Notes under the pieces: generated by a model
Told to the model about the DNA's origin: nothing
The model's input: the letters and a program-made list of their open reading frames with translations, nothing else
Databases searched by the model: none
Shown here: positions 24,806-38,635 of the stretch, in pieces
Layout of the letters: each line of letters starts with the position of its first letter
Numbering within the stretch: the first letter of the stretch is position 1
Assembly: GCA_022496205.1 (NCBI GenBank)
Contig: WTXD01000047.1
Location: 124,001-188,000, forward strand
Direction of reading: 5' to 3'
DNA: 64,000 nucleotides
Origin: Gloeopeniophorella convolvens
Taxonomy: Eukaryota; Basidiomycota; Agaricomycetes; Russulales
Made by a program: the position numbers and the translations under genes

Positions 24806-25486
24806 TCTTCCCCGCCTCGCTGTCCGACCTCCAGCCTTCCTCCAGAGTTCCGCCGACACCTGCAATGCAATTGTCTATACGAGCTAACGACGGACGTTAA
24901 TGAGTCCGATGCATGCGCTCTTAAGCTTGTGCTCGTCGCGAGGCACGTGGGTGTCGCAAAGTATCTTACGAGTATATATAGTACATAAACATAAACAACT
25001 CGACCATCATATCATACTTGTATCTTATACCCTGTTCAACGTCATCAGTAATGTGTACCTACATACATTATGGGGGCGCCCCTAGTGACTATGACTGGTG
25101 ATCCCCGTTGCAGCGCTCCTCGCGTTCACGTGGGGTCCCTCTGCCCCGAATCGCGGCCTCCGCAACGGCGAGGCTGAGGTCGTCAACCCATGGATTGTTG
25201 CCATTGCATCGAAAGGTCGATGTAAGGGCCGGAGACGAATCGTTATGGGTTTAGGATCATACCGATTGGGTGACAACCCGTCACTCGTGATTGTCGAAAA
25301 GTGTATATAAGGACGTCGCTCTCGACGCGAGGGGATCAGCCTTTTTGTACTTACTTCACGAGTCACCGAATTCACCCCACTAGTATAGTGGGTCCTGGTT
25401 ACTTTCGGAGTGCATTAAGGACTATCGCCATTACAGTCGACCTCTCTCTCTCTCAGGAACTTTGATCTGCATTGGCTGCTAGCACC
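24806..25486. promoter_or_regulatory. HIT gene upstream region with TATA-like element
   Basis: A 680-base spacer. GTGTATATAAGG near 25302-25313 is a TATA-like element about 175 bases upstream of the HIT start codon. A CT-repeat (ctctctctctctc) lies just before the start, near 25442-25454. No gene supported. Confidence 0.4.
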
Positions 25487-26258
25487 ATGACCACGACAGT
25501 GAAGTGAGTCCTGCTTCATGGGCCTGACAGCAGGTGCAAGACCTGATATGCGCTGCAGAACACTCGCCAGCTGCATCTTCTGCAAGATCATCAAGGGCAC
25601 GCTGCCTCGTCTCTCTGGATGACCTCTTAGTAAATGACCCTCTTACAGGCGAGATCCCAAGCTTCAAGCTCCTCGAGACAGACTTATCGTGTGTCCATCG
25701 CCTATCTCCTTACAATTCATGACGCCGATTGGCCATATTCGCAGCTACGCCTTCCTGGACATCGGTCCGCTCTCGAAGGGCCATGCACTCATCATTCCTA
25801 AATGTGCGTACCAGGGTGCATATATTGCGTCTCGAATGCTGACACTGGGGGTGGACAGACCATGCGGAGAAGATGCACGAGCTGCCGGACGAGTATCTGA
25901 GCGAAGCGATGCCGATAGCGAAGAAGATCGCGCTTGCGCAAGGCGCGGAGAACTACAACATCCTACAGGTTCGCTCCCTTACGAAGCCTCTGTCCAATCA
26001 CTCTTAACCCCATTGACTTTCGTGCGTACCGCGGCAGAACAATGGACGCATCGCCCATCAGGTATGGTGCTTCACGTACCGGTAATTTATCGCGCGCTGA
26101 TGACTACGTGTATGCAGCACGTCGACCACGTCCACTTCCACGTCATCCCAAAACCCTCAGAGTCGGATAAGGAGGGGCTGGTGGTGGGATGGCCGCAGCA
26201 GACGCTATCGAAGGAGGAACTTGCGGCTATCTTTGGAGAGCTGAAGGGCAAGCTGTAA
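25487..26258 (+). CDS. HNT1: HIT family nucleotide hydrolase (HINT/Hnt1-like)
   Basis: Seven exons: 25487-25503, 25559-25596, 25649-25688, 25745-25803, 25859-25968, 26038-26061, 26118-26258 (142 aa). The zinc-type CIFC is at residues 11-14, then KIIKGEIPSFKLLETD, YAFLDIGPLSKGHALIIPK, and the histidine triad HVHFHV at residues 100-105. Family function: hydrolysis of purine nucleoside phosphoramidates (AMP-lysine type). The second intron (25597-25648, 52 nt) starts with GC, not GT. Reading it as GC-AG gives the canonical KGEIPSF, whereas the nearest GT would leave a 40-nt intron and insert TLPR. Confidence 0.93.
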
Positions 26259-26499
26259 CGTGGATAAGAGCTACTTTGTATATATGCCGTGCAACAGTGC
26301 TACCGTCGCTGTGTGCCGCGTTCCCGCTGAATCGCAGGGAACTGGACGCAAACCAGCGATGAGTTGTTGAGACCCCTGTCGAGCGAGGATTCGGTGCGAT
26401 GGCCGGGCCGGGATCCCCGCACGCCTGAATTCTTCCGGTTGGTCGCTCGTTCTACGGCAGAACCTGTCAGAACGACAACGTCGACAAAGGCCAGGAGGA
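26259..26499. other. Short spacer between HIT and KRR1 genes
   Basis: About 240 bases between tandem genes; probably 3' UTR of the HIT gene and the KRR1 promoter. Nothing else seen. Confidence 0.4.
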
Positions 26500-28094
<1,595 letters not shown>

Positions 28095-28364
28095 TTTATT
28101 CTTGTCGGTTTCATGTGTCGTGGAGTACATTGCATCTGTGTTAATTCGTTCGACGACGCCCCATGTGAGCACAAGGACTGTCAGCGCGGGCAGGTTCACT
28201 GCCAGTGATGTCTCGGCTATCGCAAGGGGCCACAAAGACACACGTCGCTGAACAATGATTTCGCAAAAGACCGTGGAATGAAGTCCACCTTGCACGTTAC
28301 ATTCGTTTCACCGGCTCACTACTTACCACCACCCTCCCCCTTCCCCTCCCTCACCGCCAATTTA

Positions 28365-29950
28365 ATGGCGACCGCCTCCTCCCCATGGACCCCTGCGCCC
28401 GGGCGGCACAACGTCAGCATCGGCTCGTCGCTCGGCAAGGCCCTCAAGGCCCGCAAGGGCCAGGTCCCACAGAAACCAAAGCAGGGCGCTCGTGCGCTCC
28501 CCGAACGCGACTTCTATACCCTCCGCTGTGCGCCACCCTCGCTGCAGTACATATGCAGATACCTGACTCGTCGTAGACAACCATAAGCCACCCTCGATAG
28601 ATTCCACAAAGCCGGGCACCATCGAGGCGATACCCGGCGCAGAAGTAACGACTGTCCGCGTGGAGCGGCCCACAACTAACGTGCGCCCGGGTCCTGTCCA
28701 CAATCTTTGCTTGCGCTGCGACTGACCGAGGCTTTGCAGGCGAATGAGGTTATCGTGTGGAAGGGCGAGGAGAAGCCCGCAAAGGAGTGGGAATGCGTCC
28801 TCATCTACGACGAGGAGAAACAGACGTTCACGCTCGAGAAGCTTGATTCGCTTGTCAACCTCAACTACGAGGGCAAGGCGCTGCCCCGTGCACGCCCCAC
28901 CGCCTCCCGTGCGTCTTCTTACCCTTCCTAGTCTGTTTAGGTACTTACGGACCCCGCACAGCGATACCCACCCCCGCTCCGGTGCACACGCCCGCACGGA
29001 CGGCCGCCGACGAGCTCGAGGCGCAAATCGAGGCCGGGTTTGCGGAGGCCGACGTAGATGCTGACGCGGATGGCGAGCCTGACCCGAGCTTCTCAGCAAA
29101 GCAGGAAGAAGAAGAAGAAGAGATTCCCATTGCGCGCATCGTACCACCTCCGCCAAAGCAACAACCAAAACCTATCCCTCCTCTCGTTTCGCCAACATCC
29201 AAGCCGAAGGCCCGTCCGCTCAAGAAGACTGCACCGGTACCTTCAACTGTACCTGCACCCTCACCCGTGCCTGCACCGGCATCCGTGACGGCGGCAGTTG
29301 TGCCACCGCCGAAATCGCGAGGTACAGGCGGGTCCAAACCTGTGAAGCCTAGAGCAGCTGTACCGCCGAAGCGCACGCTCGAGCACGCCGATGATGAGGG
29401 TTTCGAGATCAACGTGCCTCTCGCGCCCGCAGCACCACCCCCTTCTGTCTCCAAGCGCGCGCGCGCGTCCTCACCACCACCTGCAGCTATGTCTGCGTCG
29501 TCGTTCACCCTCGCGCTACCGACTCCGTCCGGACCGGACCCACTCGCGCACCAGGGATTGTACGCGTCCACCTCTACCTCCGCGATCGCGCCGGCAGCGG
29601 CGGCCGACTCGGATGATGATTGGGATGAGATCATCGGACCATCGGACCCCACGCCTGCACGCGCGGCGCCGCAGGACTTGACGATCCCGCTACAGGGGCA
29701 GACGCAGGCGCATGACGAGGAGGAAGACGACGGACTCGACTTCCTCGAGCGCGAGTTGCTCGGCGAGGACGAGCCGGAGGACGCGGATGGCGACGAGGAT
29801 GAGGAGATCGAGGAAGTGCCCGTGCCTGTGCCGCCGGTACGCGTGGGCGGTGGGCCAGTGTCCATGAACCAGTTCGTAACTGGGGAGACGGCTGTTATCG
29901 AGGACTACGACGACGAGTACTCGAGTAGTGAGGAGAGCGAGGAGGACTAA
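28365..29950 (+). CDS. EAF-type RNA polymerase II elongation (ELL-associated) factor
   Basis: Four exons: 28365-28527, 28577-28680, 28740-28908, 28962-29950 (474 aa). The N-terminal EAF domain (residues 1 to about 145) reads LPERDFYTLRYNHKPPSID, then TIEAIPGAEVTTVRVERPT, and the hallmark KEWECVLIYDEEKQTFTLEK followed by LDSLVNLNYEGK. The remainder is disordered: Pro/Lys/Ala-rich linkers and long acidic blocks (DEEEDDGLDFLE, GDEDEEIEEVP) ending DDEYSSSEESEED. EAF proteins bind ELL and stimulate Pol II elongation in animals and fission yeast (family knowledge). The long minus-strand frame opposite the last exon is a composition artefact. About 270 bases separate it from KRR1. Confidence 0.9.
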
Positions 29951-30329
29951 TGTGCTCGCCCTCCAATCCTCTGGTCTACACATCATCACTACTATATCGT
30001 ATTCGTCGCAGCACATTAGTTTTCATTATGCCTTGTTTTGTGTACAGTTTTGCATATTTATCAACCGTTTGCTGCGACCCTGATGCTTACAAGTATAGCG
30101 CAGCCACCCGTCGCGGGCTATTACACGCTCTTCGTGAGGTGTATTCGTCTGGACCAGGCCAGCAGCACGCGCGTGCAGCAGTACAACATAACACACGCAA
30201 ACCCCCAGGGAAAGATAGCAAAGTAGGTATCAAGGACCAAGCACGCAGTGGTCGACAACAAACAAAACATGATAATATAGATACTGCACTTAACAAAAAG
30301 CGTTGGTCCGCCATCCTCTCGCATCTAGC
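29951..30329. other. Intergenic region between convergent EAF and ferritin-like genes
   Basis: 3'-UTR regions of two convergent genes; no gene or clear structure seen. Confidence 0.5.
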
Positions 30330-31898
30330 TTAAGTCGACGTCGGGATCGGCACCATCGAGATGCCCATCACAATAACCTGGCCGCCCGCTGCGGGGCCGT
30401 TGGGCGTTGGCCCGCTCGAGGCGGATGCACTCTGAGCATTGTTGCTCGGGTCGGACGAAGCGGACGGGGTGGCGGCCGATGACGAGGCAGACGACGACGA
30501 GGCGGTCGGGGAGCCACTCACGCTCGAGATGATGGAGCTCGCCTGGGAGGGGCTGATCGTCGCGGTGCTCGACACGGGTGCCGTACCGTTGCTGCGGACA
30601 AGGGCGGAGACCTCCTCGGGCACCGTGTCGATGAACGTCATGAGCGGGCCCGCGACGATAGCGTTGCTGCCGCGGTCAACCACGTTGTTAGGCAACGGCT
30701 GGTCGTCGGACGTGATCCAGATTGCGACGGGGCCATTGATGCCGGACGGGGGGATACACTGGTCAAGGGGGAGCGAGATCGAGATGGGGAGGCCACCGAA
30801 CATCATCTGGCAGTGGAAGTTCTATGTGAACGCTGTGAGTTAGGATGATGGTACGAGTTATAAAAGGTGGGCTGACATCGGTGCTGCCATTGATGGCGGG
30901 GGAACTGAACTGCAGCAAGGTGCCGACGCCGATGGGCCCAGTGTTCGTGACGGAGAGGGCCGCGTTGGCTAGGGTTCATGAGCGACGAGGGAGACATGGA
31001 CGAGCAGAGCGCACGGAACGTACCAGTAACGCCGAGATCACAGCCGCTGATGAATGGACCAGCAATGGCGAGGATCTCTTGGGGGAGCATGGGAAGGTCG
31101 AACGCCTGGGGGATAGCCGAGCCGCCCTGGAAGATGTTCAGGATGGTCTGATGGCGAGCCTCGATAGTCGCGATGGACGCAGCAGCGCTAAGAACGATCG
31201 GGTCCTCAATGAGGTGAGCAGCGCCGAGGTAGGCACTGACGCCGACGTTCTCAACGAGCCGCGCGACCGGCAACATCGTCGTGACGTCGGTCAGAACGCT
31301 CGTGAAGTCAAACTGGCAGGACGAAAGGGGCTGTTCACCGAACGAGGTGATGAGAGACTACGAGATGCGTCATATACAGGTGCAAAGGGATGAGATGTAA
31401 GCACAACCGACCTCGAGGGCGCCGACATGCGTAGACTCGTCAACCTGGATGGTGGTGAACAGCTCAACTGGGATGTTCGCGGACGTGAAGCCGGCGTTGG
31501 TGAAGTCGGACGCCTGGAACTTGGACAGTGCCTGCTGGTAGAAATTCGTCTCCAGCTGTTCAAGAGTGTGGGCAAACTCTGCAAGAGAAAAATAAAACTC
31601 GTTAGCTACTACATTGCGATTGGGATCGATCCGACTCGGTGAAGACCCTCAACCGAATCCGCGACGGGATGGAAGGGAGATTACCCTCCGGGCCATCTCA
31701 ACCAACGTATGTTACGCGATCGCACATAAGCGATGGCATGACGACCGCGCGCGTAGATGGGGAACCTAGGTGGCACTAAACTGGGGACTCACGGAGGACG
31801 AGCAGTGTGTTATTGTCCGTGCTGCGACGGAAGGGCGCAGCCGAGACAGCAATCGGCGCAGCGAGGGCGAGAAGGGATGCGGAGGTAGAGAGACGCAT
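30330..31898 (-). CDS. Secreted ferritin-like domain protein (Rds1-like)
   Basis: Five exons, high to low: 31793-31898, 31412-31578, 31024-31357, 30877-30968, 30330-30821 (396 aa). A signal peptide (MRLSTSASLLALAAPIAVSA) leads to a ferritin-like four-helix region: LQFAHTLEQLETNFYQQAL, then TTIQVDESTHVGAL (Glu/His metal-type pair), VENVGVSAYLGAAHLI and IEARHQTILNIFQGG (second Glu/His). The C-terminal third is a domain of unknown role (CQMMFGGLPISISLPLDQC) and a Ser/Ala-rich tail of glycosylation-prone type. Fungal Rds1-type proteins are stress-induced and cell-surface; iron binding is inferred. Intron 1 is 214 nt, long for this genome. Confidence 0.9.
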
Positions 31899-32653
31899 GT
31901 TTAAAAGTGCAGAACAGTTAGAAGTTGCCGGAATGAATCAGCCTGCTGGGTGCTTGGGATAGAAAAAGAAGGAAAGAATGACCAGGGGCGCGACCGGGCT
32001 GCCCGAAGATACCTATAAGCAGAAGAAGGAGTGAGCATGAATCACAAGAAGCGACGGAGAGGAGCAACTGACCGAGAGAGAAGAAAAGGGGAAAACGGTG
32101 GAGGGGGTGGAAGGGTGAGCAGCGCGACGCAATCTCGTCGTTTTATGAGACGTTCAAGACGGCTGCTGATTGGTCCGTCTTGAGCTCGGTCTCCCCGGAT
32201 TTGGTTCCGCGACAGCGAGTTGCCATGGCGTCCACAATCCCTCTTCCACGTTCTGTTCCACTGTGCTGGGTCACCAAAGTCCAATCGCCCTCGAACCGAC
32301 CACAATTCCTTTCTCAGGCACATCCGCCGGAAGCCTTTTGTCATCGCTCAGCGCCCCTTATTCTGTCCTCCGTCTCACATACGCCTGTCGTGCGCCACAC
32401 CACCGCAGTCTCAACGGACAAGCAATGATGTTGCAATTTCTTCAAACACAACACCATTCCACATACAATCTGATTCAGGCGATGCAGATGCGACCCCATC
32501 AAACAGCACACGGTATTGACGCGCACCTTGTGAAGGCACTACAGGATTGTCCCATAAATTAGACGCATGCCCCCTTCAGACTACCACCTCTGATGCCCAT
32601 CTGCCAATCGCATCGCCAATCATATCCGTTCTCCCGTTCACCCCCTTCCTCAT
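31899..32653. promoter_or_regulatory. Upstream region of the ferritin-like gene, with TATA-like element
   Basis: On the minus strand, TTATAGG at 32013-32019 sits about 115 bases before the ferritin-like start codon. The remaining 600 bases carry no supported gene and end at the 3' end of the carboxypeptidase gene. Confidence 0.4.
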
Positions 32654-34862
32654 TTACAGCTCACGCTGCGCGAGCCAACGCGAGATCATGGCAGCTGCCT
32701 CTGCCGGCTTGTCATGAGGGACGTAGAGACGCCGTCAGTATCATTCACGTCACGCGCAGAAACGAGCGAAAGAAATACTTATCATATGCCCCGCGCCAAG
32801 CAGCGTCGCAAACGTGAGATTTCCCCAGCGCTTAGTCTCACCCGCGGCTTCCGAGCCATTAGAGAGTGCCCATGATCGCCATGGAGCAGTCGCGTAGCCC
32901 GCCGCGCCACGCCATTGCAGCTTCTCGAGCCAGTCGCGGTTTGCGACCCAGTTGCATTGCCAGTCGTACGTCCCGGCATAGATAAGGACACGCACGCCGC
33001 GCTCGAGCAGCCCTGCGATGTAATCCTGCGTGTTCACTCGCCATTTGTCCATGTGCTGCGCGAATGCCTCCCCGACGAGCTGTGCGCAAGACGCGAACGT
33101 GATCCCGGGATCGACGCCAAGCAGCTCCTGCGTGGCCGGATCGTTGAGATAGGCTTCAATGACACTGTTCTCGAGGTAGCACAGGCCACCTCCGACGCAC
33201 GGCTGGGCGAATCAAAAGTCATGTCAGTCAGGTGACCTACCTCGACGGCGATGCGATGACAGTAAGTTAGAGTGACCTGACCCACCTTAGAGACGTCATA
33301 GTTGTTCATGCCTGCGGCACGTCAGCGCTGCGCGCGGGTGGGCGAGCTTCGTGTTATGCGCACCGCTCCGCCTCATTGGTGTCCCAAGTTCGTCTTCGCA
33401 GAACCTGACTGCGGCGCGGCAGTCTATCGTATCGAATGCCTGGACACAACTGCGCTCTAGGGCGCTTTGGCATCTCGGCAACTACACAAGCCCTCTGTGT
33501 TAGTACAGACGAAAGAGACTGTAGGCCCTATGGGAAAGGCACAGCGGAAAGTGGCGCACCGCACGTTTGATCCCCACACAGGCGCGGATGGACTGGGGCG
33601 GCACGGCGAGTGCCGCGGTGCTGCACTCGATTGCATAACGTCCTGGGTACAGGCTGTGTTTGCGTCAATGATGCGCGCGACGGCGAGCGCGTCAGGCGCG
33701 ACCGGAACGACGCGGAGTGAGAAAACGCACGTAGTAATATCAGTTATACCGTTGCCAATGACAACGCTTTGCAGGTTGATCTGCGGGCGGCCCTCGGCCT
33801 GCGCTACGCTGTTCTGGTCGTAAATCTCGCTCGCAAAGACGGGGAGATAGCGCCCCTGCCAAAACGTCCGTGAGAGCAGGTCCGGTAAGCGAATGCCAGA
33901 AATAGCGCACGCCGTAAGACTCGCCGGAGAGGTGCAGTGCGCGCCCAGAGAACTGCGGGAACGTCTCGAAAAAGATAGAGAGGAAGGCGTGTAAATCCTT
34001 CGCGGCGTCCTCGGTCGTACCCACCGCGTCGCCATGGTCCTGATACGAGAAGCCGACGCCCACTCTGCAGTGCCCAATAGATGTGCGTGAGAATGCCCGA
34101 CCGGTCGCGCGAGCTGCGTACACGGCGGGCAGCGACTCACGGCTGGTCGAGGAAGAAGATATTCGCCTCGTTATTCCAGGAGTAAGGATTCCAGAGTGTG
34201 CCATTGCCGCTGGGAACAGGCGCATGCGCAGCGCCGGGTGCGTTCGACATATCGATGCTGCACGGGCCTGCATGTGAAGGCGTCGTGCGTGGCCGGCCTC
34301 TAGCGCAGCGGGACAGCTTACTCACCTAGCTCCATGAGTAGCCCCATAGACGACGAGCACCCGGGACCCCCGTTGATCCACATCATCACATCGTCTGCGC
34401 GGCCCGTCAAATACGCGCGCAAGTCAGCCTAGAGCGCCAACGCGCCTCTGTCGGGATTGCGCCTGCTCTCGAAGAAGGAAAAGAACAAGTGCTTCGCGCC
34501 CTGCTGCACATCCAGGTATCCCGTGTACACACTGCATGCGCCCAGCCGCGGGGTCAGACAACCCAGTTACAAATGTATGGACGGGACGCGCACTTCACCG
34601 TCGGGTCACAGAACTCGGTCTTCTTGATGCGTACACCATATCCAGGGAAGTGCGGGTGCGTGAGCGCGGCGAAATCGCCGCCGTCGCGTAACGTGGAGAG
34701 ATGCAGCGTAGCCAGGCCGTCGACTGTCGTGTTTGCGCGCGCGGCATCGGCGAAGCTGGGCGCGCCGCCACCGAAGAGCGGTTGCTGTGCGCTGCTGGAC
34801 ACGGCCAGGGATGTATGGAGAAGAGCGGAGGAGAGCAGGATCTTAGCTAGGCTAGGAAACAT
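32654..34862 (-). CDS. Secreted serine carboxypeptidase, peptidase family S10
   Basis: Eleven exons, high to low: 34594-34862, 34446-34531, 34326-34394, 34141-34267, 33911-34064, 33731-33855, 33560-33653, 33364-33481, 33286-33311, 32783-33202, 32654-32722 (518 aa). After a signal peptide (MFPSLAKILLSSALLHTSLA) come VYTGYLDV, MMWINGGPGCSSSMGL, NIFFLDQPVGVGFSY, LSGESYGGRYLPVFAS (nucleophile Ser233), CRAAVRFCEDEL, LIYAGTYDWQCNW (Asp436) and GAGHMVPHDKP (His495). It removes C-terminal residues from peptides at acid pH. Intron 2 (34395-34445) is GC-AG (GCGCGT). Intron 10 (32723-32782) is AT-AC (ATAAGT...CTAC), the only choice that keeps the conserved C terminus. Confidence 0.94.
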
Positions 34863-35213
34863 GTTGGCATAGGGGAGCCTTGTTGCACACCGCTGCGTCC
34901 GTGCGCGAAGTTCTCGCGGTGCCAGTGGGTGTTGCGGAGTCGGCCCATCGGACACGGAGGCCCGTGTGCGCCTGTGTGCGCCGCGCGCGGCCCCAACCAT
35001 TGTTCACCCGGCCGGACAACTTGTCTGCAACCTATCAGGACTTACCATTGCCGGACGACGTCGACCCGCTCTACCTCGACCCACTCTCGGTCACTGGTTG
35101 CGTGGGCAGAATTCGTGGACTGTGAACACGCTCATCGGATCCATGTTCTAGTCAACGACGCCTGACGCAGACGCGCCGGTAATCACACCTAACCTCGTAC
35201 TCGTGTCTCCGAA
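34863..35213. promoter_or_regulatory. Divergent promoter, carboxypeptidase and NmrA-like genes
   Basis: A 351-base spacer between divergent start codons. No clear TATA box on either side. Confidence 0.35.
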
Positions 35214-36235
35214 ATGTCACTCTCACATTCAACCCTTCTGAGCCGCGGCCAATCCGTCGTCGCGCTCACAGGTGCACAAACGCCACTCGGTGCTCATCAT
35301 GTATTACCGTCAGCTTTCTCGTTTCGGCTTACACGCGTCACATCCCAGGGCAACGAGTCGTGCAGGTTTTCCTCTCCAAACCATATAGACCATTTTTCTC
35401 GCGACTCATCCTTCTCGCACCGAGCACCAGCACGGGTAGGATCGACCAGCGACTAGCCGAGGATGGTGCCGAAGTCGTCCTGATCCCTGATGGTGTGGAG
35501 GCGATCAGCAACGCGTTGAGTGGGGTGGATGTCCTCGTCGACGCAGACTTCGAAAGATCAAGCGAGTCGACTCTTGTGTTGATACATGCCGCGCGTGCGA
35601 AGAGGATCGTCGCGTACCTTGGCTGCTCGGGCTCCCCGTAAGTCCTTCGTTGTATGCTGTCCTCCTCTAGTGACTGGGTTATTGGCAGTTTCGAGTCGGA
35701 GGAGGAGCTGCCGTCCGATGAGAACCCGAAGATCGTCGCTTTGAGTTGGGGTCTGCTCATGGACGACCTCAAGGGAGAGGTGTGTTCAAGAGGATTGGTT
35801 TCCCCAGCCCGGTTGCCTTCATGTCTTGCATTTGCGTAGGACTTGGGCCATGGCCCTGGTGGCTCTCAATCGAGCGCAGCCATCTCACCGACGGAGCAAC
35901 CGACCTCGGTAAAGCGTGTAACCCTCACCAGTGCGACCGACATAGGCCGCGCGTTCGCCGAGCTCGCTTTACGTTGCATGTCTTCAAGCCTTGCGCCCCG
36001 TATACCACGTCACGTGCGCATCGCCGGAGACACTGTATCGTGGCCCTCTTATGCGCGCGCTCCCAAGAGGTGGGTATTCCTGGGTTCAATCTCGGAAGGT
36101 ACTGAGCCCCGAATCAGACCGGACGATCTCGACCTATCCCGAGAGAATGAGAATGAGCTGATCAATGAGGGACAATACGCTTGGCACTGGACGTCGCTTG
36201 AGCAGATGCAGAGTGAGTTAGTAGGCGCTAGCTGA
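35214..36235 (+). CDS. NmrA-like NAD(P)-binding protein
   Basis: Four exons: 35214-35289, 35349-35637, 35689-35779, 35840-36235 (283 aa). The N terminus has a Rossmann dinucleotide motif VVALTGAQTPLGQRVVQVFL, followed by SRLILLAP, AEVVLIPDG and GVDVLVDA, typical of the NmrA/isoflavone-reductase-like atypical SDR group. The late part has SATDIGRAFAELALRCM and HVRIAGDTVSW (conserved in fungal members) and ends with SRENENELINEGQYAWHW. Such proteins act as redox sensors or reductases; the substrate is unknown. Donor GTGCTC at 35290 was chosen because it rebuilds TPLGQRVVQVFL. Confidence 0.85.
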
Positions 36236-37426
36236 CTTCGCAATTCCTACATGGTGGAGGGTCTGTACTGGCAGGTCAATGCTAGTATTGCGGTGAGTCG
36301 CCTACGTTCACTATAGCCGCCTTGCGAATGCACGTTACGCCATGTAGGTTCGAATATATGCTCTGCTCTGAACAATATGGTGTGTCAGCAACTTTGCGGC
36401 ACTGATACCTCCAACTTGACATCGCATCGTCACTTAGGCTCATGATGCCAGTAGCGTGCCCAATGTTCGTTTCCTGTAGAATCTGCCCTTTCGAACGCAT
36501 CGCCGATAGCACCTTTACTCTGCAATCGCAAGAAACGATCAGAACGGATTAGGAGAACTTAGGAGTCCGTAAAGTGTTTTAGAACGCATCACCCTTGAGC
36601 CTTTCTGGTATCTTCGGTGGCTGACGATGACGAGCTACCCATAGATTTACGGGAGTACGGTAGATGCATAAAGTGCTGACATAGTGCTGCGGGGTCGCCG
36701 GGCGAAGTACATACTTGAACTCGCAGGCAGGGCGAATGGTGTCAGAGGCCGCTTACCGAGAATTTACATGATCGATGATCTATCACCAGTCTATCGCTTC
36801 ATATACTGACTAGAGCTCATGAAGACTTCCATGTTGCATTGTGGGCAGGTCTGGACTCTGCGAGCCTCCGCAATTTCTCGCACCGGGTGATCGCAACTTC
36901 AACGTTCAACATTGGCCCATGCGACTGGCCCACGTCGGCAGCGATCGTAACTACACACTCGAGCGGTGGCGTCTATGTCCGTCCAGTGTGCCCCGCCCGC
37001 CGGCAAACGCGGCCTTGGACCCTTCAAATACCCAACCCGAAGATTTGACAAAACGGTGTCCTGAATATTTACCAGGTGGGTCACTTGGTCGTTTCCTATG
37101 TAATACGGCATACCGCCTCCGGGAAAAGGAGTTACCGCCCGTCTGAGATGAGTTCAGCCCGCGGTGTCGGTGACGCTCATCATAAGTACCCGGACGACAA
37201 AGAGTACCTCAACCTTGCTATCTCGCAGGGCCACAAGATAACGTATTCAAATAGATCGCCACTATCCATCTGATCATACGATCCCTTTCGAAATACGGGT
37301 ATAAAGGGTTTGCCACGGGGCCCGCCACTGTCCACACCACAGAACATCCATTGAACGCCGACCCGAGCTCTCGAGTACTCACTTACATCATCTACACTTT
37401 CATCTAATTCGTGCTCCCAATCCACT
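36236..37426. promoter_or_regulatory. Intergenic region and promoter of the SDR gene
   Basis: About 1.2 kb. Short frames only (for example 36841-37146 on +) without recognisable content. TATAAAG at 37300-37306 is a good TATA box about 120 bases upstream of the reductase start. Confidence 0.5.
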
Positions 37427-38635
37427 ATGGTCGCTGTCGCAGCTCCTGCTAAAGTTCTCGTCTCTGGAGCCAATGGCTACCTCGCCGTTTGGGTCGTGGA
37501 GAAGTACCTCGAGGCCGGGTACTCTGTGCGCGGCACGGTTCGCTCTTTGACCAAGAGCGCATTCCTCAAGGATACCTTCGCCAAGTACGCTGACCGTTTT
37601 GAGCTCGTTGCTGTTGAGGACATCACAAAAGAAGGCGCATTCGATGAAGCCGTCAAGGGCGTTGATGTTGTCGTGCATACCGCATCGCCATTCCATCTCA
37701 ACGCTGTTGAACCCGATGGTATGCATACCTCCACAATCTCCTCCCGAACAAATTCGTTGACGCTTCCATAGAGCTTATCGTTCCTGCTATTCGGGGTACC
37801 GTGTCGATCTTGACTTCCGTATTGAAGTGCGGGACGAGCGTGAAGCGCGTCGTGCTCACATCCTCCATCGTCGCTGTCTTTGAGGTTCCCTCTAACCCGA
37901 CACCTCGGATCTTCGACGAGCAGAGCTGGAACAACCTTGCTGTTCGTGTGGTCAAGGAGAAAGGAAACCAGTCTAGTTCGTTCACCATCTACCAAGCATC
38001 GAAGACCCTCGCGGAACGCGCTGCATGGGATTTCGTCGCCGAGCACAAGAATGAGATCTCTTGGGATCTCGTTGCCCTCAATCCTCCATGGATCTTTGGG
38101 GTGAGATGACCCACCCATCAAGACATCCGGAACGTGTAGTGACCAGTCTCTATACTAGCTTTCGCGCACTCCTGCTCCTACCGTCGATGATGTAAACACT
38201 TCGCAGCGCGAGGTCTACGACACCCTTGTTGGCGCACGGACTGGCGCCCAGCTCAAGGTTCAAAGCAACTGGGTCCATGTTCAGGTTATCGCTGAGGCCC
38301 ATGTCCGCGCGACGTCCTCAGCTACCACTGGTGGAGAGCGCATCATTGTTCGCTCCGGCCCCTTCTTCTACCAGGGTCTCTGTACGTCGTTTCAAGTCCC
38401 GTCGCGTGCGCAGTCGACTGACAGGAGATTAGTGGACGCGGCGGCTGAACTGGGCCTTTCCGGCATTCATCGCGGGGACCCAGAAGCGATCAAGGGCGCC
38501 CCTATACTTATCAGCTACGCCACGACGAAAGCGGAGGAGCTTCTCGGTCTTACGCAAGTCACGCCCCTGAAGGATATGGTCTCCGAGTCCGTGGAAGACT
38601 TTAAGGCGCGCGGATACCCGGGGTTCACCGCATAG
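37427..38635 (+). CDS. Extended SDR reductase, dihydroflavonol-4-reductase/GRE2 (methylglyoxal/ketone reductase)-like
   Basis: Four exons: 37427-37718, 37772-38100, 38159-38381, 38433-38635 (348 aa). The Rossmann motif VLVSGANGYLAVWVVEKYLE lies at residues 9-28 (GxxGYxA variant), with SVRGTVRS, GVDVVVHTASPFH and VKRVVLTSSIVAVFE after it. The catalytic YxxxK is IYQASKTLAE. PPWIFG and VHVQVIAEAHVRA are typical of the GRE2/DFR-like clade. It is probably a cytosolic NADPH-dependent carbonyl reductase; the actual substrate cannot be read from sequence. GYLAVWVVEKYL replaces the commoner GFIA in the glycine-rich loop. Confidence 0.93.

Noticed and set aside
28945..29865. 306-codon minus-strand frame opposite the EAF gene
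   Set aside because: Low-complexity Ser/Gly/Asp mirror of the Pro/Glu/Ala-rich coding strand; the + strand has the diagnostic EAF domain and correct splice phases.
33457..34140. Long minus-strand frame across the carboxypeptidase gene
   Set aside because: Reads through several introns; the spliced model restores every S10 motif and the catalytic triad.
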